64,000 nt of DNA from Rhizobacter sp. Root1221. GTDB taxonomy: Bacteria > Pseudomonadota > Gammaproteobacteria > Burkholderiales > Burkholderiaceae_C. Every line of letters begins with the position of its first letter. Position 1 is the first letter of the stretch. The notes under the pieces were generated by a model. The model ran no database searches. It had not been told where the DNA came from and was given only the letters and a program-made list of their open reading frames with translations. Positions 6,922 to 14,293 of the stretch are shown here, piece by piece. Both the position numbers and the translations under genes were made by a program. The stretch is from NCBI RefSeq assembly GCF_001425785.1, contig NZ_LMDI01000075.1:1-64000 (forward strand). The letters run 5' to 3'.

Positions 6922-9438
6922 TCAGGCCGTCACGGCCACGGCCTGCCCGGCCGCGCGGACGGCCCCCGCGTCGCCCACGGCTTTCAGCAGGCCCGACAGG
7001 CCCAGCACGGTGAGCATCGCCGGCTGTCCACCGGCCGTGCCGGCCAGCAACTGCAGCGGAGCACCATCCACCGGCGACTGCCACGGCTGGAGCGACACCA
7101 CCGGTACACCCAGCACGTCACCCAGCGCGTCCACCCGCACGGCGAAGTGTTTCCCGCCGGCCGCCCGGCACACGAGCAGCGGGCCCTCGCGGCGGGCGGC
7201 GGCGTGGCCCGACTGCCAGGCCGCCAGGTCGACCACGGCGATCATCTGGTCCTGCCAGGACACCAGCCCGAGCACGTGCGGGCGGGCATTTGGCAGCGGC
7301 GTGACGTGCCGCCCCACCAGCGCCTGCGCCACGGCCTCGGCCGGCAGGCCGAACCAGCCGCCGTCCACCACGAAGCTGGCGATGTCCGCGGTGTCGTGTG
7401 CGGCGCCGCCGTTGACGGAGCGAACCTCGAAGCGGGCCAGCTCCGGCGGGACCACCGCCTGGCGGTCGCCGAGCCGCATCAACATCGCCACCACGAGGTC
7501 GTCGGGCCGGCAGTCGCCGCTGGTGCGGTACTCGCGGTAGCCACCGCTGTGGCCCACACCCACTGCGTAGTGGGTGCCATCGATCTCGATCACATCGTGC
7601 GCAGAACCGCCCCGGGGCAGCTCCAGCAGGGCCGGCGGCACGGGCGCCGTGCCGCCCACCTCGAAGCGCGGGTCGGTGCTGGCCACCACCCGGCCCTGGC
7701 GGTCGAGCAGCAGGCCGATCGACCCGGGCGTGCCAGGCATGGCGTCGTGAAGCATGGCGGCAAACTGGCTCGCCCCGTCGAACACCACGGCCACGCCGCC
7801 CCCCTGCAGCGCGGCGCTGTACGTCAGGGTCGGGACGCCGCCGCTCAATGCCGACGGCGCGTGCGGCGTCACGTGGTAGGCCTGGGGATCGCGCAGCGCC
7901 AGTGTGCTGCGCACGAGGTCGCTGTCGAGCGCCTGGCCCACGCAGTCGGCGCGGGCCGGGTCTGACACGGCCACGACACGGCCCTGGGTGTCGAACAGCA
8001 CGAGCAGCGAGTACACCGTGTACAGGCCGTTGATGTGGGCCAGCACGTCACCGGCCCGGGGCCCCTGGGCCGGGTCGGACAGCGCCTGCTGCAGGTCGCC
8101 GCTCAAGGCCCACCACCGGCAGTCGTTGGCCCGCTCGTACAGGTTGCGGTCCACGATCTCGATGGCCAGGCCGGCCTGGAAGCGGGCGTGTTCGAGGATC
8201 GACGACAGCGCCGTGGTGTGCAGCCGGGAAATCGCATCCCGGATCACCACGCGGATGCGGTCCCCGGTGGCACTCACCTCCTTCAGGAGTGCGGCGGCCA
8301 GGGCGTTGCCCCCCTGCCCCGCCGACCCACGGCCGAGCTGCAGCTTGCCATTCCAGACCGACTGCGCCAGCGTGCGCTGGATGCCCTCGGCCTGCAGCGG
8401 GATGCCACGCAGTTCCTCGTCGAAGATGTCGCGCGTGTCGAGCGTGTGGGCGAGTGCGCCGTGTGACCCGGTGGCGGCCAGGCCCGGATCGGCAAAGGCG
8501 ATGTCCGCGGGCACCACGGCCAGGCCTTCCCAACCGGGACCGCCGTAACCCTGGAACCCGGTCGCTGGCGCGCGGGCAGCCAGGTAGTCGCGCCCGGCGA
8601 GGCGCACGAGGTTTCCGCCTGCCCGCGCCCGGGGCACCGGCAGGCCCACCGGGAGTTGCCAGGGGTCGGAACTTGCCGTCACCCGGCCGCTGGCATCGAG
8701 CAATGCCACCACCGTGCCATCACCGTCGTGCGACAGGCGCTCGAAGAGGCGCACCATCTCGTCGTCGAAACGGAACGACAGGCACAAGACACCGGCCGCC
8801 CGGCCGTCGGCGCCGGGAATCGCGGCCGCGTAGAGCAGCCCGCGCCGGCCATCCCGCAGGTCGCTCGGGCCGAACCGCTCCACGTACGGAACACCGGGGC
8901 GCAGCGCGTCGGCTACCCACGGTTCAGGGCAGCGGGCGCATGCGGCCGTGCCATCGAGCCGCGCCAGCACCCGGCCGGACGGGTCGAGCACCACGACGTC
9001 GTCATACACCGAGTACTTGGCCACGTAGGCTGCGAACCGCGCCTCGAGGGCGGTGCGGTCGGCGCCGGCCGGGTTGGCCACCAGGCTGCGCACCGCGGTG
9101 TCGGTGGACAGGAAACCCACGTCGGCCGTGCGCTCGAACAGGTTGCGCACGAGCACGTCGATGGCGACCTGGGCGGTGCCGTGCAACCGGTGTGTCACGT
9201 CGCGCAGCTGCTGGCGGGCCAGGCTGTCGAGCAGCACGTGGCTCAGGGTCTGGAAGCTCTCGCGCGTCTGGGCGATCTCGGCCATCGTGCCGCTCATCTG
9301 CCCGAGCAGTGCCAACGTGTCCCAGGTGCCGTGCAGGCGCAGCAGCGTCTCGCGGTACTCGTCCACCAGCGCCATGCGGGCGACCAGCGGGGCCACCGCC
9401 GGATCGAACGGCACGCCTTTGCGCCAGACCTTGTCCAT
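6922..9438 (-). CDS. Double-Cache, CheW-domain chemotaxis-type protein (soluble)
   Basis: This protein has 838 residues. The N terminus (1-100) is helical. Two Cache-like ligand-binding regions follow at roughly 110-330 and 430-620; both contain an extended ending such as GRVLARLDG or GRVVASTDP typical of PAS-like Cache strands. A CheW domain occupies about 669-838 (FVVDGGWFGLPAEAV, VLGLVSWQDQMIAVVDL). I see no transmembrane helix, no signal peptide, no HAMP and no receptor signalling hairpin. CheW normally bridges receptors and the kinase CheA, so this looks like a soluble adaptor whose coupling could be tuned by a small ligand. It lies 125 bp downstream of, and on the same strand as, an ABC importer, which suggests a shared ligand. 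The start at 9438 has AAGGAG upstream; the frame stays open further but lacks support. Confidence 0.8.
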   Translation of the reverse strand: MDKVWRKGVPFDPAVAPLVARMALVDEYRETLLRLHGTWDTLALLGQMSGTMAEIAQTRESFQTLSHVLLDSLARQQLRDVTHRLHGTAQVAIDVLVRNLFERTADVGFLSTDTAVRSLVANPAGADRTALEARFAAYVAKYSVYDDVVVLDPSGRVLARLDGTAACARCPEPWVADALRPGVPYVERFGPSDLRDGRRGLLYAAAIPGADGRAAGVLCLSFRFDDEMVRLFERLSHDGDGTVVALLDASGRVTASSDPWQLPVGLPVPRARAGGNLVRLAGRDYLAARAPATGFQGYGGPGWEGLAVVPADIAFADPGLAATGSHGALAHTLDTRDIFDEELRGIPLQAEGIQRTLAQSVWNGKLQLGRGSAGQGGNALAAALLKEVSATGDRIRVVIRDAISRLHTTALSSILEHARFQAGLAIEIVDRNLYERANDCRWWALSGDLQQALSDPAQGPRAGDVLAHINGLYTVYSLLVLFDTQGRVVAVSDPARADCVGQALDSDLVRSTLALRDPQAYHVTPHAPSALSGGVPTLTYSAALQGGGVAVVFDGASQFAAMLHDAMPGTPGSIGLLLDRQGRVVASTDPRFEVGGTAPVPPALLELPRGGSAHDVIEIDGTHYAVGVGHSGGYREYRTSGDCRPDDLVVAMLMRLGDRQAVVPPELARFEVRSVNGGAAHDTADIASFVVDGGWFGLPAEAVAQALVGRHVTPLPNARPHVLGLVSWQDQMIAVVDLAAWQSGHAAARREGPLLVCRAAGGKHFAVRVDALGDVLGVPVVSLQPWQSPVDGAPLQLLAGTAGGQPAMLTVLGLSGLLKAVGDAGAVRAAGQAVAVTA

Positions 9439-9473
9439 CGGCCACTCCTTGCTGGAAGCGATCCCAGGTTGAA

Positions 9474-9508
9474 AAGCGAAAACCCCGCAGCGGCGAAGCG
9501 CGCGGGGT
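9474..9508 (-). terminator. Candidate terminator after the ABC permease gene
   Basis: Read on the minus strand, ACCCCGC and GCGGGGT can pair around a GC-rich loop and are followed by TTTTCGC. The hairpin lies between the permease gene and the CheW gene, so part of the transcription may stop here. The CheW gene has its own strong ribosome binding site. Confidence 0.4.
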
Positions 9509-9563
9509 GGGAAGCCCGGGCGGCCGCACGGCTCCTGAAGCGTTTTCGGCCACAACCGTCAGG

Positions 9564-10331
9564 TCATGAGGCCCCGGCGCTGCGATGTGCCCAGCCAGTC
9601 GTGCGTTTTTCCACCACGGCAAAGAGTTCGTACATCGCCATGGCCATCGCGCCCACCACGACCAGGCCGGCGAACGCGAGGCCCATCTGCATCGAGGAGC
9701 CGGCCGAAATCAGCAGGTAGCCGATGCCCTCGTTGGCCGCGGTCATCTCCGACACCGTGGTGCCGACGAAGGCCAGCGTGATCGCGACCTTCAGCGACGC
9801 GTAGAAGTACGGCATCGAGCGCGGCAGGCCCACCTTCACCAGCACGTCCCAGCGCTTGGCGCCGAGCACCCGCAGCACGTCCTCCAGCTCGGGTTCGAGC
9901 GTGGCGAGGCCGGTGGCGATGTTGACCGTGATGGGGAAGAACGAAATCAGGAAGGCCGTCAGCACGGCCGGGCCCACCCCGATGCCGAACCACACCACGA
10001 GGATGGGCACGAACGCCGCCTTCGGCAGCGCGTTGAACGCCGTCATCAGCGGGTACATGGCCGCGTAGGCCAGGCGCGAGCTGCCGATCAGGAACCCCAG
10101 CAACACCCCCACCACGATGGACAGGCCGAATCCCACCATCGTGACCCAGAACGTGCGCCATGCGTGGCTGGCGATCACCGCGTGGTGCGCCCACATCTGC
10201 TGCGCGATCGTCGACGGCGCAGGGAAGATGAAGTCGGAGATGCCGAACCCCCGGCACACCAGCTCCCACAGCAAGAGCACCCCCGCCAGCAGCACCCACG
10301 GCGCCCATTGTTCCCGTTGCTTCCGGGTCAT
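9564..10331 (-). CDS. ABC transporter permease, SsuC/TauC type
   Basis: The inner-membrane subunit of an importer of the nitrate/sulfonate/taurine/pyrimidine superfamily (255 residues, about six helices). The cytoplasmic EAA loop that contacts the ATPase is seen as EDVLRVLGAKRWDVLVKVGLPRSMPYF. The segment PKAAFVPILVVWFGIG is typical of SsuC/TauC/ThiX. The start codon overlaps the stop of the ATPase gene by four bases (ATGA), so the two are translationally coupled. The substrate is not revealed by this subunit. Confidence 0.92.
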   Translation of the reverse strand: MTRKQREQWAPWVLLAGVLLLWELVCRGFGISDFIFPAPSTIAQQMWAHHAVIASHAWRTFWVTMVGFGLSIVVGVLLGFLIGSSRLAYAAMYPLMTAFNALPKAAFVPILVVWFGIGVGPAVLTAFLISFFPITVNIATGLATLEPELEDVLRVLGAKRWDVLVKVGLPRSMPYFYASLKVAITLAFVGTTVSEMTAANEGIGYLLISAGSSMQMGLAFAGLVVVGAMAMAMYELFAVVEKRTTGWAHRSAGAS

Positions 10332-11149
10332 GGCGCCACCTGCACCGGTGCGTTGCCGAGCGGCTTGCGGATGGCACCGATGTGTTCACGCAGTTCGAGC
10401 ACGATGTCGGTGAATTCCCTCGAGTAGGTGACTTCGAGTTCGCGCGGCCGCGGCAGCTCGATGGCGCGCTTGACCAGCAGCCGGCCCGGGCTGCGGCTCA
10501 TCACGTACACGGTGTCAGCGAGGAACACGGCCTCGCGCAGGTCGTGCGTGACCAGGATCACGTTGAACTTCTGCACGGTCCACAGGTCGCGCAGGATGCA
10601 CCACAGTTCCTCGCGCGTGAACGCATCGAGCGCACCGAACGGTTCGTCGAGCAGCAGCATCTTCGGTTCGTGGATCAGCGCGCGGCAGATCGACGCCCGC
10701 TGCTGCATGCCGCCCGACAGCTGCCACGGGAACTTGTCCTCGTAGCCGCCAAGGCCCACGCTCTGCAGCAGCCGGCGGGCCTTTTCCTCGTATTCAGCCC
10801 GGCGCGCGCGGAACTGCGAGCGGTGCGGCTCCACGATCTCGAGCGGCAACAGCACGTTCTGCAGCGTGGTGCGCCACGGCAGCAGCGACGACGACTGGAA
10901 CGCCATGCCGGTGATCTTCAGCGGTCCGGAGACGTGCTGTCCGTCGATCAGGATGTTGCCGCGCGACGGCATCTTCAGGCCGGTGGCGAGTTTCATGAAG
11001 GTGGACTTGCCACACCCCGACGGGCCGACGATGGCGATGAACTCGCCCTGCCCGACCTTCATCGTGATGTCCTCGACGGCGAACCGGGACTCCGCCAGGA
11101 GTTCGTCGTTGTACGCGAGCCAGACGTTGCTGAATTCGACAAAGGCCAT
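10328..11149 (-). CDS. ABC transporter ATP-binding protein, SsuB/TauB type
   Basis: The nucleotide-binding subunit of the importer (273 residues). Walker A GPSGCGKST, Q-loop MAFQSSSLLPW, signature LSGGMQQR, Walker B MLLLDEPFGALD and the switch histidine VTHDLREA are all present. The C-terminal tail is that of SsuB/TauB/NrtD-like ATPases. It starts three bases after the stop of the binding-protein gene and overlaps the permease gene, placing all three in one operon. Confidence 0.94.
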   Translation of the reverse strand: MAFVEFSNVWLAYNDELLAESRFAVEDITMKVGQGEFIAIVGPSGCGKSTFMKLATGLKMPSRGNILIDGQHVSGPLKITGMAFQSSSLLPWRTTLQNVLLPLEIVEPHRSQFRARRAEYEEKARRLLQSVGLGGYEDKFPWQLSGGMQQRASICRALIHEPKMLLLDEPFGALDAFTREELWCILRDLWTVQKFNVILVTHDLREAVFLADTVYVMSRSPGRLLVKRAIELPRPRELEVTYSREFTDIVLELREHIGAIRKPLGNAPVQVAP

Positions 11150-11152
11150 CGT

Positions 11153-12190
11153 CTACTTCTTGGCAACCTTGAAGATGTCGCGTTCGGCGGCCGACGGCAG
11201 GTACGCATCGGTCCACACGGCGGCGGCGTTCACGCGCGCCTTCGTGTCGAAGGCATCGGACACCTGGCTCGCCATCAGGCTCAGCCGGCCCGGCGACACG
11301 GCGCCGAACCCTTCGGCGCGGGCGTCGGGCGTGAGCACGGTGGCGTCGAGGGTCATCTGCAGGCGGCGAAGCTCGAGCGACTCGTTGATGATGCCGTCAC
11401 GCGCCTTCACGGTGGCGATCGCGGCCTTGGGGTCCTGGATCGTGTCCTTCACGCCCTTCGTGAACGCACGCAGGAACGCCTTCACGGCCTCGGGGTTCTT
11501 CTTCAGGAACGACTCGGAGGCGATCACGGCGTTGCCGTACAGCTTCACGCCGTACTGCGGGTACGGGAGGATCACCACGTCCTCGGCCTTCACGCCGCGG
11601 GCCTCGAGGTTCAGCAGCGACGTGAACGAGAAACCGGTGATGGCGTCGATGTCACCGCGCACGAGCATCGTCTCGCGCAGAGGCGGGTCCATCGCGGTCC
11701 AGGCCACGTTGCCCACCTTGTTGGCCTTCGCGAAGATGGGCCAGGCCTTGCGGCCGGCGTCGAACACCGGGGCGCCGAGTTTCTTGCCGGTCAGGTCGGC
11801 GGGTGTCTTGATGCCCGACTTCTTCAACGCCAGGACGGCGGCCGGCGTGTTGTTGTAGACCATCATCACGGCCACCGGCTTGTTCGGTGCCGTGGGGTTG
11901 TTGGCGTGGAACTCCATCAGCGCCGCCAGGTCCGCGAATCCCATGTCGTACGTGCCGGAGGCCACACGGGTCACCGCGCCGCCCGAGCCGTTGCCGGCGT
12001 CCACCGTCACGTCGAGCTTCTCGGCCTTGAAGTGGCCCTTGGCCACGGGCATCAGGAACAAGGCCGCGGGGCCCTCGAACCGCCAGTCGAGCTGGAACTT
12101 GATCGGGGTCTCCTGGGCCTGCACGGCCGGAACGGCAAAGGCGATCAGCGAAGAAGCGGCAGCGAGCAGGCAGCGTTTGGTCAGGGCCAT
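11153..12190 (-). CDS. ABC transporter substrate-binding protein, NMT1/THI5-like
   Basis: The periplasmic receptor of the importer, 345 residues. A signal peptide ends at VPAVQA (about residue 25). The mature protein begins with IKFQLDWRFEGPAALFL, the family signature for binding proteins of the NMT1/THI5/SsuA group, followed by GHFKAEKLDV and GTYDMGFADLAALMEF. Known ligands in this group include thiamine and pyrimidine precursors, sulfonates, taurine and riboflavin; this sequence does not decide between them. The start at 12190 is chosen for the signal peptide; the frame continues upstream without features. It is the first gene of the operon and lies behind the palindrome at 12218-12235. Confidence 0.92.
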   Translation of the reverse strand: MALTKRCLLAAASSLIAFAVPAVQAQETPIKFQLDWRFEGPAALFLMPVAKGHFKAEKLDVTVDAGNGSGGAVTRVASGTYDMGFADLAALMEFHANNPTAPNKPVAVMMVYNNTPAAVLALKKSGIKTPADLTGKKLGAPVFDAGRKAWPIFAKANKVGNVAWTAMDPPLRETMLVRGDIDAITGFSFTSLLNLEARGVKAEDVVILPYPQYGVKLYGNAVIASESFLKKNPEAVKAFLRAFTKGVKDTIQDPKAAIATVKARDGIINESLELRRLQMTLDATVLTPDARAEGFGAVSPGRLSLMASQVSDAFDTKARVNAAAVWTDAYLPSAAERDIFKVAKK

Positions 12191-12217
12191 GGGGCGGGAA
12201 CTCCAACGGGGTCGAGT

Positions 12218-12235
12218 GGATCGTGTATACGATCC
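12218..12235. promoter_or_regulatory. GntR-type operator candidate
   Basis: The sequence GGATCGTGTATACGATCC has 7-bp inverted arms (GGATCGT/ACGATCC) around GTAT. It lies 28 bases upstream of the binding-protein start and within the divergent region shared with the gene at 12372. Palindromes of the form ATnGTATACnAT are typical operators of FCD-family GntR repressors. No GntR gene is in this window. Confidence 0.55.
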
Positions 12236-12371
12236 GTTGCAAGATCTGTGCGCACATTGTTGCACCACCACGAGGTGCTCCCGCCGCCCTTGGCAGGGTC
12301 CGCACACGCGGCGAAACGCGACAGTGACCCTCTTGGTGTCATCCACCCTGGCCGCGCCTACAGTGCAAGCC

Positions 12372-12992
12372 ATGGAGAACACCCGAACCGCCGTATGGGC
12401 GTGGCTGGAGCAGCCCGGCCTGGACGTGGCCACGGTCCGCGAGGACGAGCGGGGCCGCATCGTCGTGTCCGGCCACATGGTCACCGCCTGGGACCAGCGG
12501 GTGCTCGAACTCACCTACCGGCTCAGCTGCGATCCCGGCTGGGTGTTCAGGCGCTTGTCGGCCCAGGTCAAGCTCGACGGCCGGCTGCGCGAACTCGACC
12601 TGCGGCACGACGGCGAAGGCTGGTTGGCCAACGGGGTCGTGCGCACCGACCTGGTCGCCGCGGTCGACATCGACATCATGGGCACCCCGCTCACCAACAC
12701 GCTGCCCATCCGCCGCGTGCCGTGGACCCTCGGGGCCAGCCACCCGTTCACGATGGCCTACGTGCAGTTGCCCGACCTGATCGTGGCGCCGGTGCGCCAG
12801 CGCTACACCGCGCTGCCGGCATCGGGGCGTTTCCTGTTCGAGACGCTGCCCAGCACGCCGGGCCCGGCCGACAGCCCGCAATTGCCCGGGTACCACGGTG
12901 TCAACGACGGCTTCCAGGCGGAGCTGGAAGTGGATGCGGACGGCCTGGTGGTGTCCTACCCGCCGTATTGGCGCCGCTCGGCAAGCGCCTGA
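12372..12992 (+). CDS. Putative glycolipid-binding protein (DUF1089 family)
   Basis: A 206-residue protein matching the putative glycolipid-binding family. The family has a flat beta-strand fold with a hydrophobic cavity, but no settled function. It contains LTYRLSCDPGWVFRRL, GWLANG, DIDIMGTPLTNTLPIRR and YTALPASGRFLFE, all typical of the family. There is no signal peptide, so it is cytoplasmic. It is divergent from the ABC importer and 18 bases ahead of the YjbQ gene, with which it may be cotranscribed. Start ATG at 12372; no strong Shine-Dalgarno sequence is visible. Confidence 0.8.
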   Translation: MENTRTAVWAWLEQPGLDVATVREDERGRIVVSGHMVTAWDQRVLELTYRLSCDPGWVFRRLSAQVKLDGRLRELDLRHDGEGWLANGVVRTDLVAAVDIDIMGTPLTNTLPIRRVPWTLGASHPFTMAYVQLPDLIVAPVRQRYTALPASGRFLFETLPSTPGPADSPQLPGYHGVNDGFQAELEVDADGLVVSYPPYWRRSASA

Positions 12993-13010
12993 CAGCGCTA
13001 TGCTGGCCGG

Positions 13011-13433
13011 ATGCTCCAGCAGTCCGGCACCACCCTCACGTTCGACACCCGCGGCCGCGGCTTGGTCGAGGTGACACGACCGGTGCGTGAGTGGGTCGCC
13101 GCGCAAGGACTTCGCGACGGATTGCTCACGCTGTTCGTGCGGCACACCTCCGCCAGCCTCCTGGTGCAGGAGAACGCCGACCCCGACGTGCGAGCCGACC
13201 TGGACCGCTTCTTCGCCCGCCTCGTGCCGGACGGCGACCCCCTCTTCCACCACCAGGACGAAGGCCCGGACGACATGCCGGCGCATGTGCGGTCGGCCCT
13301 GACTGCCGTCCAGCTTTCGGTGCCGCTGTCAGCGGGCAAGCTCGTCCTGGGCACCTGGCAGGGCATCTACCTCTGGGAGCACCGCACCCGCCCCCACCGT
13401 CGCGAGATCGCGCTCCACCTGCTCGGCGAATGA
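13011..13433 (+). CDS. YjbQ/UPF0047 family (secondary thiamine-phosphate synthase-like)
   Basis: The full-length family member has 140 residues. Conserved features are LFVRHTSASLLVQENADPDV, the HHQDEGPDDMPAHVRSAL segment with its metal-binding His/Asp residues, and the ending GTWQGIYLWEHRTRPHRREI. E. coli YjbQ can weakly form thiamine phosphate, but the physiological role is open. The stop codon overlaps the next start by four bases (ATGA), so it is translationally coupled to the cyclodeaminase-like gene. Confidence 0.92.
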   Translation: MLQQSGTTLTFDTRGRGLVEVTRPVREWVAAQGLRDGLLTLFVRHTSASLLVQENADPDVRADLDRFFARLVPDGDPLFHHQDEGPDDMPAHVRSALTAVQLSVPLSAGKLVLGTWQGIYLWEHRTRPHRREIALHLLGE

Positions 13434-14293
13434 ACACCTTCGACGCCCATGCCACCCGGGCGGCCCTGCCGTTCGACCGCTTGATCCCCGCGCTGGCGCG
13501 GGCGTTCGCCGACGGCGCCCAGGTGCCCCCGCGACACGTCCACACGCTCGACGGCGGCACGGTGTTGATCATGCCGGCGTGGCAGGGCCGGTTCATGGGC
13601 ATCAAGACGATCAACATCTTTCCGGGCAACGCGGCGAAGGGCCTGCCCGGCCTGTTCGCCACCTACACGCTGTACGACGCCACCACCGGTGAACCGCTGG
13701 CACAGATCGACGGCAACGAGATCACCGCACGCCGCACGGCGGCCGCATCCGCGCTGGCCGCCTCGCACCTGGCCCGCCCGGACGCCCACCGCCTGCTGGT
13801 GATCGGGCGTGGCCGCGTGGGCAGCCTGCTGCCCGGCGCGTACCGCGCCGTGCGCCCCATCGACCACGTGACGGTGTGGTTCCGCGGCTGTGGCATCGAC
13901 CTGGAAGCCGCCGTGCGCGCCGCCGACATCGTCAGCTGCGCCACGCTGGCCACCGAGCCGGTGGTGCGCGGTGAGTGGCTCGCCCCCGGCAGCCACCTCG
14001 ACCTGATCGGCAGCTTCACGCCGCAGATGCGGGAGGCCGATGACGCGTGTTTTGCCGGGGCGTCGCTTTACGTGGACACACCCGAAGCGTTGGTGAAAAG
14101 CGGCGATCTGCTGGCCCCGATGTCGCGCGGCGTGTTCGCCGCCGGCGATGTGAAAGGCACGCTCGAATCGTTGTGCCGGGGCGAAACCCCGGGCCGCACC
14201 GAGGCCGCCGGACGCACGGTGTTCAAGTCGGTGGGCACCGCGCTCGAGGACCTGGCCGCCGCGATGCTGGTGGTCACAGGGCAGCCGCCCTGA
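13430..14293 (+). CDS. Ornithine cyclodeaminase / mu-crystallin family protein, internally shortened
   Basis: An NAD(P)-dependent family whose members act as ornithine or alanine-linked dehydrogenases or as delta1-pyrroline-2-carboxylate reductases. The N-terminal half has PPRHVHTL, GIKTINIFPGN and ITARRTAAASALAASHLA; the nucleotide-binding loop reads VIGRGRVGSLL; later DIVSCATL and LIGSFTPQMREAD are normal. Between VTVWFR and GIDLEAAV about 20 residues that usually form the second strand and helix of the Rossmann fold are missing, leaving 287 instead of about 310. The frame is intact. The deletion may affect cofactor choice or activity. It ends tail to tail with, and overlaps by 20 bases, the permease gene. 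Confidence 0.85.
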   Translation: MNTFDAHATRAALPFDRLIPALARAFADGAQVPPRHVHTLDGGTVLIMPAWQGRFMGIKTINIFPGNAAKGLPGLFATYTLYDATTGEPLAQIDGNEITARRTAAASALAASHLARPDAHRLLVIGRGRVGSLLPGAYRAVRPIDHVTVWFRGCGIDLEAAVRAADIVSCATLATEPVVRGEWLAPGSHLDLIGSFTPQMREADDACFAGASLYVDTPEALVKSGDLLAPMSRGVFAAGDVKGTLESLCRGETPGRTEAAGRTVFKSVGTALEDLAAAMLVVTGQPP

